In this document: positions 45,886-53,173 of the stretch, one piece after another
How the letters are laid out: each line of letters starts with the position of its first letter
Numbering within the stretch: the first letter of the stretch is position 1
Assembly (NCBI RefSeq): GCF_002339505.1
Contig: NZ_DDJO01000009.1
Coordinates: forward strand, 88,416-152,415
Direction of reading: 5' to 3'
DNA from: Corynebacterium sp. UBA2622
GTDB taxonomy: Bacteria; Actinomycetota; Actinomycetes; Mycobacteriales; Mycobacteriaceae
Length of the DNA stretch: 64,000 nt
Program-made: the position numbers and the translations under genes
Notes under the pieces: model-generated
Database searches by the model: none
The model's input: only the letters and a program-made list of their open reading frames with translations
Told to the model about the DNA's origin: nothing

Positions 45886-46814
45886 TGGAACACCACTCCC
45901 CCGGCGACAACGTCGGTGCTGAGCCCGCGCGCCCACGCGGCGGCATCCATCATTTTCTTCCCCGGCGGCTGGATCGTGCCCAGACGGACATCGGTGGTGC
46001 CGGTGCCGACGAACACCGCGTTCTTTTCCACCCGGACTTCCCCGGGGCCGAGATCGCCGCTATCCGCGAGCTCGACCGGGCCGAGCTTGACCCGCTGACC
46101 GTCCCAGGTGCTCCACGCGCCGGGCGCGGGCGTGTGGGCCCGGATGGAGCGGTCGATCTCCGCGGCGGGGCCTGTCCAGGACACCTGGGCATCCTCCGGG
46201 GTGATCTTGCGCGCGTAGGTTCCGTCCGCCGGCTGCGGGACGGGGGTGATCTCCCCGTTTTCCAGGGCGGTCATGGTGTCCACGAGGAGGTCGCCGCCCG
46301 CATGGGCGAGGCGGGTGAGCAGGTCGTCGGCGGTGTCGTGCGGGCCGATGTCCTCGCCGACGGTGCCCAGCACGTCACCCGTGTCCAAGCCGGCATCAAT
46401 GCGGAAGGTGGTGGCACCTGTGGTCACGTCCCCGTTCTTGATCGCCGCCTGCACGGGTGCCGCCCCGCGCCACTGCGGGAGCAGGGAGAAGTGGAGGTTG
46501 ACCCATCCGTGCCGCGGGATGTCCAGCATGTCCTCGGGGATAAGGTTGCCGTACGCGACGACGGGGATGGCGTCCGGGGCCAGCTCGGTGAGCCGGGCGC
46601 GGATGGAGGGGTCGTCGCGAAGCGATGCCGGCATGAGCACCTCGATGCCGTGCTGTTCGGCAAGGGCCTTGACCGGCGAGGGGTGGAGGGTGCGCCCGCG
46701 GCCCCGGCGCGCGTCGGGGCGGGTGAGCACGGCGACAACCTCGTGGTCGGATTCGATGAGTTTCTGCAGGGCCACGACGGCAGGTTCCGGCGTACCCGCG
46801 AAGATGAGGCGCAT
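45882..46814 (-). CDS. fmt: Methionyl-tRNA formyltransferase
   Basis: 310 residues with MRLIFAGTPEPAVVALQ and the catalytic segment HFSLLPQWRGAAPVQ (near residue 108), then the C-terminal OB domain. It formylates initiator tRNA. It starts right after def with no gap, and its stop codon overlaps rsmB. Confidence 0.96.
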   Translation of the reverse strand: MRLIFAGTPEPAVVALQKLIESDHEVVAVLTRPDARRGRGRTLHPSPVKALAEQHGIEVLMPASLRDDPSIRARLTELAPDAIPVVAYGNLIPEDMLDIPRHGWVNLHFSLLPQWRGAAPVQAAIKNGDVTTGATTFRIDAGLDTGDVLGTVGEDIGPHDTADDLLTRLAHAGGDLLVDTMTALENGEITPVPQPADGTYARKITPEDAQVSWTGPAAEIDRSIRAHTPAPGAWSTWDGQRVKLGPVELADSGDLGPGEVRVEKNAVFVGTGTTDVRLGTIQPPGKKMMDAAAWARGLSTDVVAGGVVFQ

Positions 46815-47315
46815 CTAGTTCTCCTTAAACCAGTCCGCGCTGCGGACCATCGTCATTGCTTCCTTGCGGGCCTCTGGGTCCATGCGCCGCATGAACATGA
46901 TCCCGTCGAGGTGGTCGGTCTCGTGCTGTATGCACCGGGCCAGCAGCCCCGTGGCGCGGATGGCGAGGGGGCGGCCCTCCACGTCGTACCCCGTGGCGAG
47001 GACGCTGTTGTGGCGGGTGACGGTTCCGGAGACCCCCGGCACCGAGAGGCACCCCTCCCGGCCGACCTGGAGCAGCTCGCCTGCGGGTTGCCACGCCGGG
47101 TTCACGAGGTGGCCCCTCATCCCTTGGCAGTCGAAGACGAAGACGCGGCTGGTCAGACCCACCTGGTTGGCGGCGAGCCCGACACCGCCCGCCGCATCCA
47201 TGGTGTCGAGCATGTCCGCGACGAGCGCCCGGAGAGGCGCGCCGAAGCGCTCCACGGACCCGGCCACGGTATTGAGGACCGGGTCCCCGAACAACCTGAT
47301 TTCGCGTACAGCCAT
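46815..47315 (-). CDS. def: Peptide deformylase
   Basis: 166 residues. The three family motifs are intact: GVGLAANQVG (near residue 44), EGCLSVPG (near residue 87) and QHETDHLDGIMF (near residue 130), which hold the metal Cys and two His. It removes the formyl group added by Fmt to initiator methionine. TAGGTT (47324-47329, minus strand) ends eight bases before the ATG and no ribosome site is seen, so the mRNA is probably leaderless. It is the last core gene before the accessory island. Confidence 0.96.
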   Translation of the reverse strand: MAVREIRLFGDPVLNTVAGSVERFGAPLRALVADMLDTMDAAGGVGLAANQVGLTSRVFVFDCQGMRGHLVNPAWQPAGELLQVGREGCLSVPGVSGTVTRHNSVLATGYDVEGRPLAIRATGLLARCIQHETDHLDGIMFMRRMDPEARKEAMTMVRSADWFKEN

Positions 47316-47532
47316 GTTTGTACAACCTACCCCACCGGGAGGGGGCGGGAGGGCTCCGGACGGGTGCGGCGGGGAGCAGGCCCCGGGGTGTTTCCACGAT
47401 GGCGGCGGCGGGTTCCGGCGGCTCCGGTTGTTCTTGCTCCGCGGCGAGTGCGACGCCAGTGAACGGTGCAGCCCGCGGGGGAACCGGTGTAATCTCGGAG
47501 TCTGCTATACGGCATCACTCACGGAGGAAATT

Positions 47533-47703
47533 ATGAGCAACACAGCGTCGGACCCCGCCCGCAACCCAGCCGAGGACACGAACGACGAGCGCACCGAGGA
47601 GCTCTCCACCGCCGGACCCGATGGAACCCTCGACGATGACGATCTCGTGGACGAGGAGATCGACGAGTCCTTCCCCGCCAGCGATCCGCCGGCCAACTAC
47701 TAG
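47533..47703 (+). CDS. Small acidic protein with DESFPASDPP tail
   Basis: 56 residues, rich in Asp, Glu, Ser and Thr (pI clearly acidic) with no predicted fold. It ends in the motif IDESFPASDPPANY, a tail that recurs in many small actinobacterial and proteobacterial proteins of unknown function. ATG 47533 has CGGAGG four to five bases upstream, and TATACG (about 47505-47510) may be its -10 box. The function is unknown. Confidence 0.75.
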   Translation: MSNTASDPARNPAEDTNDERTEELSTAGPDGTLDDDDLVDEEIDESFPASDPPANY

Positions 47704-47946
47704 GCCAAGCGGCTCGACCTGCGGCCCGCGTCGGAGTGATACTTCCGGTGTGGGCCGTTCGCTTTGTGCGCGGGGAAGTCTCACCTGTATGAGTGGGCTG
47801 ATCGCCGACCCTCAGTTGTGGGACGAGCCCGGGGAAATTAATACCCTCCGGGCACCGCCCCTCGGTGGGGTTACCCTTTCGGAAGTACGCTCAAGCACCA
47901 CCCACCCAGTGGATGGCACACCCCGATTGACGGAGGCACGACAACG

Positions 47947-48351
47947 ATGGAGTTCACCACCGCATTGCCCTACCCCCTGGATTTCACGTCCGGCCCGGAA
48001 AACTACCCGTCGATGACGATCGATTCCTTCAGCATCGGCGACACCACTTACTGGACCGCCCACGGTGAAGTCGAGATCGGGGGCATCCCGCGCTTTACCA
48101 AAGGCTCTATCGAAAACGGTGTCTTCACCAGCCTGGAGATCTCGACGCTCCACCCGGACGACACGTTTCTGGGTATCCCCCTGGCGCTGCGCCCCATCAG
48201 ATTCCAAAACCAGTTGTCCGACATCGGCATCACCTCACTCAACGACGGATCCTCGGTCACGCTTCCCGGACGCAACGTGAGCTTCTACATCTTCGAAAAC
48301 GAACTGGCCTCCATCTGCTCGACGCCATCTCCCACCCCAGACCAGGATTGA
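47947..48351 (+). CDS. Module A, gene 1: unknown 134-residue protein
   Basis: A soluble protein without signal or membrane helix. It is clearly related to the protein at 50044-50445: both start M-[ED]-F-T-T and share DTF-x-G-x-x-L-x-LRPI-x-F-x-N-x-L near residue 72. ATG 47947 is preceded by GGAGG about 12 bases upstream. It is followed after 23 bases by its partner gene at 48375. I recognise no known domain; the size and soluble beta-rich look suit an immunity-type protein, but that is inference. Confidence 0.75.
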   Translation: MEFTTALPYPLDFTSGPENYPSMTIDSFSIGDTTYWTAHGEVEIGGIPRFTKGSIENGVFTSLEISTLHPDDTFLGIPLALRPIRFQNQLSDIGITSLNDGSSVTLPGRNVSFYIFENELASICSTPSPTPDQD

Positions 48352-48374
48352 CTCCAACCCGAAAGGCACCCCCA

Positions 48375-48827
48375 GTGAACTTCACCACCAGACTCGAGCT
48401 GCCGTTCCAGCTGGGAGGCACAGTCGAGGAAAACATCGCCATCCTCGATGACTACTTCTTCAACAACAAAACCTTCGGTACGGACCTGGAGGGGTTTATC
48501 ATCGCCCACGATGCCGACAGTGGGCAGGAAGAGACGTGGAAAATCGTCTCCATCATCGAGGACGGGAAATGCGTAACCGCGCGGGTGGACTTTGGCGGAG
48601 AGACCGTAAGCTTTGCCGGGGTGTCTATCGGATTTGGCGACAGCCTACCAGTCGAGGAAACCGCTAAAGTACTGCGCACCAAGGGGTTTGAGGTCATCAC
48701 GCAGAAATACGATGTGGTCCTTCCCGAGCATCTCCTCACCATCGAACCAGGTGGCAGCATCTGCTACTGGGACAAACATCACTTCTCCCGGGAAGACTTC
48801 CTCAGGGAAACAGTTCATCCTGGTTAA
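48375..48827 (+). CDS. Module A, gene 2: unknown 150-residue protein
   Basis: The GTG start (48375, GAAAGG 8 bases upstream) was chosen because the paralogue at 50459 begins MNF and aligns from there; a frame from 48348 is longer. The core GGTVEEN, KTFGTDLEGF, EETWKIVSIIEDGKCVTAR and LPEHLLTIEPGGSICYWDK is shared with 50459-50908 at about 60 percent identity by eye. It is soluble and acidic. The function is unknown. It forms a two-gene unit with 47947-48351. Confidence 0.75.
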   Translation: MNFTTRLELPFQLGGTVEENIAILDDYFFNNKTFGTDLEGFIIAHDADSGQEETWKIVSIIEDGKCVTARVDFGGETVSFAGVSIGFGDSLPVEETAKVLRTKGFEVITQKYDVVLPEHLLTIEPGGSICYWDKHHFSREDFLRETVHPG

Positions 48828-49003
48828 AACCCCTCACCCGCGCTAGGGGCAACCAACCACCCTCCTGCTGTGAGCAGAATGCTCCCCTTCCCCTTCGGGG
48901 AGGAGGTAGAAGCATGTGCGGACCCCCGCACACCTTATTTTGGATATCCCCGCGCTAATGCTCTGCGGTGACGCCCCCAAAAGCCCCAGGTAACCCGCGA
49001 AAG

Positions 49004-49318
49004 TCAGGCTCCACCTTCCACCAGCTGACGAAGCGCCGCGACGTGGGCCTCGAACGCCTCTTTTACCTGGGCAGTGAGCGTAACCCACACAGTGCCCTTC
49101 GCCCGCGTCGAACCGTACTCACGGAAACGGGTGACATAACCGCTGTCCTCCAAGACGGCGAGGTGCTTGGACAACGAGGCATCCGAGAGCCCCGTTAGAT
49201 CCCGGAGGCGACGGAAACGCATCTCGTAGCGCGTCTCCCCCTCCGTCGCCCCGGCGGCGTTGAGGGCAGCGCAGATTTTCAAGAGGGCGACGGGATGGAT
49301 GACGGAATCAAGACCCAT
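49004..49318 (-). CDS. Winged-helix transcriptional regulator
   Basis: 104 residues. A single winged helix-turn-helix of the MarR/ArsR-like type: RRLRDLTGLSDASLSKHLAVLEDSGYVTRF (helices 2-3 and wing) covers about residues 35-70. No metal-binding cysteines are present, so it is not a classical metal sensor. It starts three bases after the stop codon of the membrane protein gene upstream, so the pair is one operon. Such regulator-membrane protein pairs are frequent in actinobacteria; the signal is unknown. Confidence 0.85.
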   Translation of the reverse strand: MGLDSVIHPVALLKICAALNAAGATEGETRYEMRFRRLRDLTGLSDASLSKHLAVLEDSGYVTRFREYGSTRAKGTVWVTLTAQVKEAFEAHVAALRQLVEGGA

Positions 49319-49321
49319 GGG

Positions 49322-49726
49322 TCAGCGCCCCTCCTTGGCCATGACGTAAAAGAGCAACCCCGCGGAGACAATCCCCGCCGCGACAGAAACAACCATGTTC
49401 TCGCGCGGCAGCAACATCACAACAGGGTAGATGGCCAAGATGGGGATGAGTTGCTTTACGGACATGGTGGGCCCAGGCCACACATCTTGTTTGATGGCCG
49501 GGCGCACATCGCGCGGGGCCGCAAGCGCCGTGACGAGAAGACCGACAAGTACAACGACGATGACGGCAGCTCCCCACCCGATGTTCTGGAGCATCAGACC
49601 GACGGCACCCCCAAAGGAAAGGCTCAGGAGAACAATCCAGATCCACGGCACCCGCTGGCCCCCGGCCGGACGGGATTCCACCTCCTCCACCGCCTTCAGG
49701 GCGGCCCGCGCCTCCACGCTTTCCAT
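49322..49726 (-). CDS. Four-helix membrane protein, partner of the winged-helix regulator
   Basis: 134 residues. Four hydrophobic segments are seen (WIWIVLLSLSFGGAVGL, WGAAVIVVVLVGLLVTAL, LIPILAIYPVVMLL and MVVSVAAGIVSAGLLFYVM). No ATPase is nearby. The annotated ATG (49726) lies in the loop of a perfect 15-base inverted repeat and has no clear ribosome site, so expression may depend on that structure. The function is unknown. Confidence 0.75.
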   Translation of the reverse strand: MESVEARAALKAVEEVESRPAGGQRVPWIWIVLLSLSFGGAVGLMLQNIGWGAAVIVVVLVGLLVTALAAPRDVRPAIKQDVWPGPTMSVKQLIPILAIYPVVMLLPRENMVVSVAAGIVSAGLLFYVMAKEGR

Positions 49727-49744
49727 ACAGGAAAGCGTGGAGGC
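49710..49744. repeat. Perfect 15-base inverted repeat around a start codon
   Basis: GCCTCCACGCTTTCC (49710-49724) and its exact complement (49730-49744) flank a 5-base ATACA spacer. The start codon of the membrane gene (49724-49726 on the minus strand) lies in the loop and upper stem. It could act as an operator for the winged-helix regulator or as an RNA hairpin hiding the start. Confidence 0.8.
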
Positions 49745-50043
49745 TGGAAGAGAGTGCCGGAACCCCCGGGTTAGACGAACTCGCGCGCCTGGGCTGGAAA
49801 CCCCGCAGTGTGGGGTATTAGCGGGGCACCCATCTACAGCAAAACCGCTTGACCGGTCAGACGAGGCACACCCCGTCGGGCCCTAGACCCAACCACGCCC
49901 ACGGGATAGAGGGAGGCCACCGCCCGGGCCCATGCCCCCGGTGAAACCTTCCCCGCGGTGCGGGCGGGGAAGCGATACGGTGAAAGAGACCCAGCTCGCC
50001 GCGCGGCGAGCCGCCGCCGCAACCACCCCGGGAGCCCCGATCC
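49727..50043. promoter_or_regulatory. 317-base intergenic region before module B
   Basis: There is no gene here. Beside the inverted repeat at its left end it contains a 9-base stem with 7-base loop (49948-49972) and a perfect 18-base palindrome GCTCGCCGCGCGGCGAGC (49994-50011), which ends 32 bases before the module B start codon. The latter is a possible regulator site or mRNA hairpin. Promoter boxes are not clear. Confidence 0.45.
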
Positions 50044-50445
50044 ATGGATTTCACCACCACCCCACCCGCCCCCTTCAAATTCGGGGCACGGTTCAGCGAC
50101 TATCCCGCACTGGAGCACAGCGTCCGCAGCATAGGTGACCAAGTGATAGAAAGCGCCAACGGCCGTGTCCCCATCGGAGAAGTCGAGCGGTACGTATCCC
50201 TCGGTGAGACCGACGGGAGGATTGACTACATCTCCATCAACACGCTGGCGCCGGAAGATACGTTTATGGGGGTTTCCCTATCATTGCGCCCCATAAAGTT
50301 CCGCAATGAGTTGAAGAAACTCGGAATCTCCAGCACAGGCGCCCCATGGGACTTCAAGCTGGGTGATTCCAGCATTTCATTTTGGACGGAAGAAGGAGAG
50401 ATCGTCGCACTGAAATGGGAATCCCCCAGCCCTTCCACCCATTAG
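50044..50445 (+). CDS. Module B, gene 1: paralogue of 47947-48351
   Basis: 133 residues, soluble, no known domain. It shares the M-D-F-T-T start, SIGD, the [APH]-[ED]-DTF-x-G segment near residue 76 and LRPI-x-F-x-N with the module A protein, with about 35-40 percent identity by eye. ATG 50044 has GGGAG about 10 bases upstream. The partner gene follows after 13 bases. The function is unknown. Confidence 0.75.
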   Translation: MDFTTTPPAPFKFGARFSDYPALEHSVRSIGDQVIESANGRVPIGEVERYVSLGETDGRIDYISINTLAPEDTFMGVSLSLRPIKFRNELKKLGISSTGAPWDFKLGDSSISFWTEEGEIVALKWESPSPSTH

Positions 50446-50458
50446 AAAGGCACACGCC

Positions 50459-50908
50459 ATGAATTTCTCGAGCACGCTCAACCTCAGGATAAAACTGGGC
50501 GGGACAGTCGAAGAAAACATCGAGCTGCTCGATGACCACTTCTTCAACACCAAGACGTTCGGTACGGATCTCGAAGGCTTCCTGATCACTGACCCAGGGG
50601 ACGAGCAGGAAGAAACGTGGAAGATCGTCTCAATTATCGAAGACGGCAAGTGCGTGACTGCCCGATTCGATTTCGACAACGACGACGTCACCTTCGCAGA
50701 TGTTCCCATCGGACCGGATAACAGTGGGTCAGAAGAAGAAACTGCCGCGTCCCTGCGAGCTCAAGGTTTCGAGGTTATTGAGCAGGAATTTAGTCTGGTT
50801 CTACCCGAGCATTTCATCACAATCGAGCCGGGGTTAAGCCTATGCTACTGGGACAAGAACCACTGGACGCTCGAGGAATTCCTCGAAGAAACCGTCGTAC
50901 CCGAGTAA
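50459..50908 (+). CDS. Module B, gene 2: paralogue of 48375-48827
   Basis: 149 residues. GGTVEENIELLDD, KTFGTDLEGFLI, EETWKIVSIIEDGKCVTAR and LPEHFITIEPGLSLCYWDK match the module A copy closely. The ribosome site GAAAGGCAC is also shared by both copies, so the whole two-gene unit was duplicated. It is soluble and acidic, with no catalytic motif that I can see. The function is unknown. Confidence 0.78.
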   Translation: MNFSSTLNLRIKLGGTVEENIELLDDHFFNTKTFGTDLEGFLITDPGDEQEETWKIVSIIEDGKCVTARFDFDNDDVTFADVPIGPDNSGSEEETAASLRAQGFEVIEQEFSLVLPEHFITIEPGLSLCYWDKNHWTLEEFLEETVVPE

Positions 50909-50925
50909 GACCTCAGGGAGAAAGA

Positions 50926-51129
50926 GTGCCCACCATCGTCCAGCGCGACCCGGACGGGCGGCCGTCGGAGTACATACGCTCCGGTAGCTTTCCGTTGACT
51001 ACGTTCCCTCGATGGGTGCCCACCCGCACAACCCGGGGACAAGACCGGCTGACCTGGTTTACAACCACTCCGGCCCGGGAAGGCGGCCCCCTGTTACCAC
51101 GTACAGAAGCTGCATCACGACCAAGATGA
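50926..51129 (+). CDS. Possible short gene or remnant after module B
   Basis: 67 residues from GTG 50926 with GGGAGAAAG upstream (VPTIVQRDPDGRPSEYI...). The end is Arg/Pro/Thr-rich and overlaps the convergent membrane gene at 51059 by 71 bases, so only the first 40 or so residues look like real protein. It may be the front part of a gene cut by an insertion. Nothing in it is recognised. Confidence 0.3.
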   Translation: MPTIVQRDPDGRPSEYIRSGSFPLTTFPRWVPTRTTRGQDRLTWFTTTPAREGGPLLPRTEAASRPR

Positions 51130-51367
51130 CCCCGATGGACAACAGCGGCGACAAACCCGCCACCACGGCCAAAACCATCAACCACCCGCTGCGGGCGACG
51201 TGGGCGAACACGCCGGCTACAACCCCTAAAGGGATAGTGATCACGTAATACACCAACGCCCCATCCGGGAAGATGGAGGGGAAAAGGTACGGGAAAGCAA
51301 TGGCAGCACCCGAGACGAGGGCCGAAACCCACCCGGCCCACCGGCGTCTGTTTCGCCCCTCGGCCAT
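51059..51367 (-). CDS. Small membrane protein
   Basis: 102 residues with a basic start (MAEGRNRRRWAG) and three hydrophobic helices (SALVSGAAIAFPYLF, LVYYVITIPLGVVAGVFA and LMVLAVVAGLSPLLSIGVILVV). No known domain is seen. It is convergent with the short gene before it and divergent from the lipoprotein gene at 51545. Confidence 0.65.
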   Translation of the reverse strand: MAEGRNRRRWAGWVSALVSGAAIAFPYLFPSIFPDGALVYYVITIPLGVVAGVFAHVARSGWLMVLAVVAGLSPLLSIGVILVVMQLLYVVTGGRLPGPEWL

Positions 51368-51544
51368 AGAGTCACCCCTTCCGTCCGTTTCGACCCCACC
51401 CTAACCCAAGGGGGCCGGCCGGTGCGGGGTGGATTCAACTCCCCCACCGAACACCGGGACCACCCACCCCACCGGGAAGTAAGCTGTGCAAAAACAACTT
51501 CTAAGGGTGCGTCACCTCGCTCCCCGCCCGGCAAGGAGACCAAA

Positions 51545-52117
51545 GTGAGTGGACGCCACATCCCCAGGCATCAGAAGAGAATGGCCGGGGCTGGATGCCT
51601 CATACTCTCGGCCGCCACGGTCCTTTCGTCGTGCGGCAACCTCGTGTACACGGATATCGAAGGAACAACAGGGGTTGGCCGCAGCGAAAGTGGCGACATC
51701 GAAATTTATGTCCGGCCCTGCGGCACGAAGGTGGACTACATCGCCGTATCCGGGAAATTCGAGTATCCAACCAGTGAAGCCTCCACTGGTTCAGTCCCGC
51801 CTGAAGGGGGCAATCCCGACTTTGGACAGCTGAAAACCAACAAGCCCCAGCGGGACCCGTTTGTTATCAACCTCAACAATCCCCCCGCCCCGTGGAAAAT
51901 CGAATCGCCGATCAACCTGCCGGCCGACGAATCCACCTGGCTTCTCATCTCGGCAACCCCGACAAGTCAAGACAAAGAGACCGCGGGGGTGGCGGTTCAA
52001 AAACAGTCCATCCTCCAACTCCAGCCCGGTGAAATTCTCGTTGGGAAAAGTACCGATATAGGCGGGTCCGGAACCAGCATCGTCACGCAGGAGGAATTCA
52101 ACCAATGCGCTGACTAG
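51545..52117 (+). CDS. Lipoprotein of unknown function
   Basis: 190 residues from GTG 51545 with AAGGAG about 8 bases upstream. The signal peptide (RHQKRMAGAGCLILSAATV) ends in the lipobox LSSC, with the lipidated Cys at residue 30. The mature part is a beta-rich domain of about 160 residues with one more Cys pair (VRPCG and NQCAD). No family is recognised. Its stop codon is 31 bases before a resolvase gene remnant that runs on the opposite strand. Confidence 0.75.
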   Translation: MSGRHIPRHQKRMAGAGCLILSAATVLSSCGNLVYTDIEGTTGVGRSESGDIEIYVRPCGTKVDYIAVSGKFEYPTSEASTGSVPPEGGNPDFGQLKTNKPQRDPFVINLNNPPAPWKIESPINLPADESTWLLISATPTSQDKETAGVAVQKQSILQLQPGEILVGKSTDIGGSGTSIVTQEEFNQCAD

Positions 52118-52148
52118 GGGTGATTAAACCGACCCTCCGGGAGGGGAT

Positions 52149-52307
52149 CTACCCGGCCTTCTCAGCGAGGTACTTGTACAGGGTGGTCCACCCGACACCG
52201 GGGCGTTGAGTCGCCCCGATCCAGGTGGCACCGTCAGCCATCCCACCGCCAACCCGGGTCACACACTCGTCGACAGATACCTTTTCCCGAACGCATAAGC
52301 ACCGCGC
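52149..52307 (-). pseudogene. Resolvase remnant 1 (C-terminal DNA-binding part only)
   Basis: Translated on the minus strand this reads ...REKVSVDECV, then MADGATWIGATQRPGVG, then WTTLYKYLAEKAG and a stop. It lines up with the last 50 residues of the intact serine recombinase at 53854-54471 (AKVLTSAQV, WVADGVPKAEVARRLGVG, RTTLYKYLS). The catalytic domain is missing. It is the most diverged of the three copies and lies tail-to-tail with the lipoprotein gene. Confidence 0.75.
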
Positions 52308-52381
52308 ACCAATAGTTTCGCGAGGCAAAGAACGGGCTTATTTTGGAGAATCATGCGCCCTCCACGTGCGACAATTTCCAC

Positions 52382-52954
52382 ATGCCATACGGACACGTTG
52401 ATCCCGCCATGTTTGAACGATTTGATCCGGCCATGTTTGCACGATTGACGGTCATTTTTGTGGCGGTGCCCGCAGCTCTGTCCGTGCTATTTATCTGGTT
52501 TGTATCCAGGTCGCAGCCAGCTGACACCCGCCGTAACCTCAACGGACCACGTGTCACCCCATGCATCCTCTCACTCGCGGCAGGCTTTGCTTCTGCCGTG
52601 GGCTGGTTGTCGTGGAATGAAGGAAGCCCCATCTTCGATGCTTTGCGTTATGGAGCGCCGACACAGTTTGCCCTGTACCAAGTCATCGGCTGCGGGGTAA
52701 CGCTCATTCTTTTAAGTGGACTTATCACGCTTCAGTCAAAGAGCAATCTCTTCGGCGCTGTGGCGGTATCCGTGTGCACGGCCGCGGGTTTTGCCACCGC
52801 ATTCGCATTGGACTCATCAATGCACGATGCTCCTTCCCAGGAAGGAATCGGGGTCGTATTTTCCTACGTGGGAATGGGCCTACTCGTCATGGTGACCAAC
52901 CTCCTATGCGTCGCGGCGCGAACAGTGCGCTCGAAGAGCAACCGCCGCGACTAG
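52382..52954 (+). CDS. Four-helix membrane protein (cargo gene 2)
   Basis: 190 residues from ATG 52382; a TTG at 52343 would add 13. Four membrane helices are seen (LTVIFVAVPAALSVLFIWF, CILSLAAGFASAVGWL, LYQVIGCGVTLILLSGLI and VVFSYVGMGLLVMVTNLL), with another weaker one around AVAVSVCTAAGFATAFAL. The N-terminus has a short internal duplication, DPAMFERF-DPAMFARL. The function is unknown. The stop is 19 bases before resolvase remnant 2. Confidence 0.65.
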   Translation: MPYGHVDPAMFERFDPAMFARLTVIFVAVPAALSVLFIWFVSRSQPADTRRNLNGPRVTPCILSLAAGFASAVGWLSWNEGSPIFDALRYGAPTQFALYQVIGCGVTLILLSGLITLQSKSNLFGAVAVSVCTAAGFATAFALDSSMHDAPSQEGIGVVFSYVGMGLLVMVTNLLCVAARTVRSKSNRRD

Positions 52955-52973
52955 CGACGAAAAACGCCGCAGC

Positions 52974-53150
52974 TTACCCATTCTCGTCCGCGAGGTATCT
53001 GTGTACAAGGTGGTCCGCCCGATCCCGAGCCGGCGGGTAGCCTCCGCCTTGAGGACACCATCGACCACCCACTGCCGGGCCTGGTCGACCTGGGCGTCGG
53101 CGAGCACCTTCGCGCGGCCCTTTTTGAACCCTCGCGCCAAGTGGGCGATC
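52974..53150 (-). pseudogene. Resolvase remnant 2 (C-terminal DNA-binding part, frameshifted)
   Basis: The minus-strand reading IAHLARGFKKGRAKVLADAQ, then VDQARQWVVDGVLKAEATRR and LGIGRTTLY matches residues about 151-200 of the intact recombinase (IARAKARGVYKGRAKVLTSAQ...). After TTLY the frame shifts, and the end RYLADENG and stop is in the next frame. One codon is deleted near the front. The remnant begins at about the same codon as remnant 1 and lies tail-to-tail with the membrane protein gene. Confidence 0.85.
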
Positions 53151-53173
53151 CGCTACCAACGAAAGGTTAAGTT

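Noticed and set aside
48889..48910. CTCCCC ... GGGGAG hairpin after module A as a terminator
   Set aside because: A short imperfect stem without a T-tail, in pyrimidine-rich sequence; not strong enough to call.
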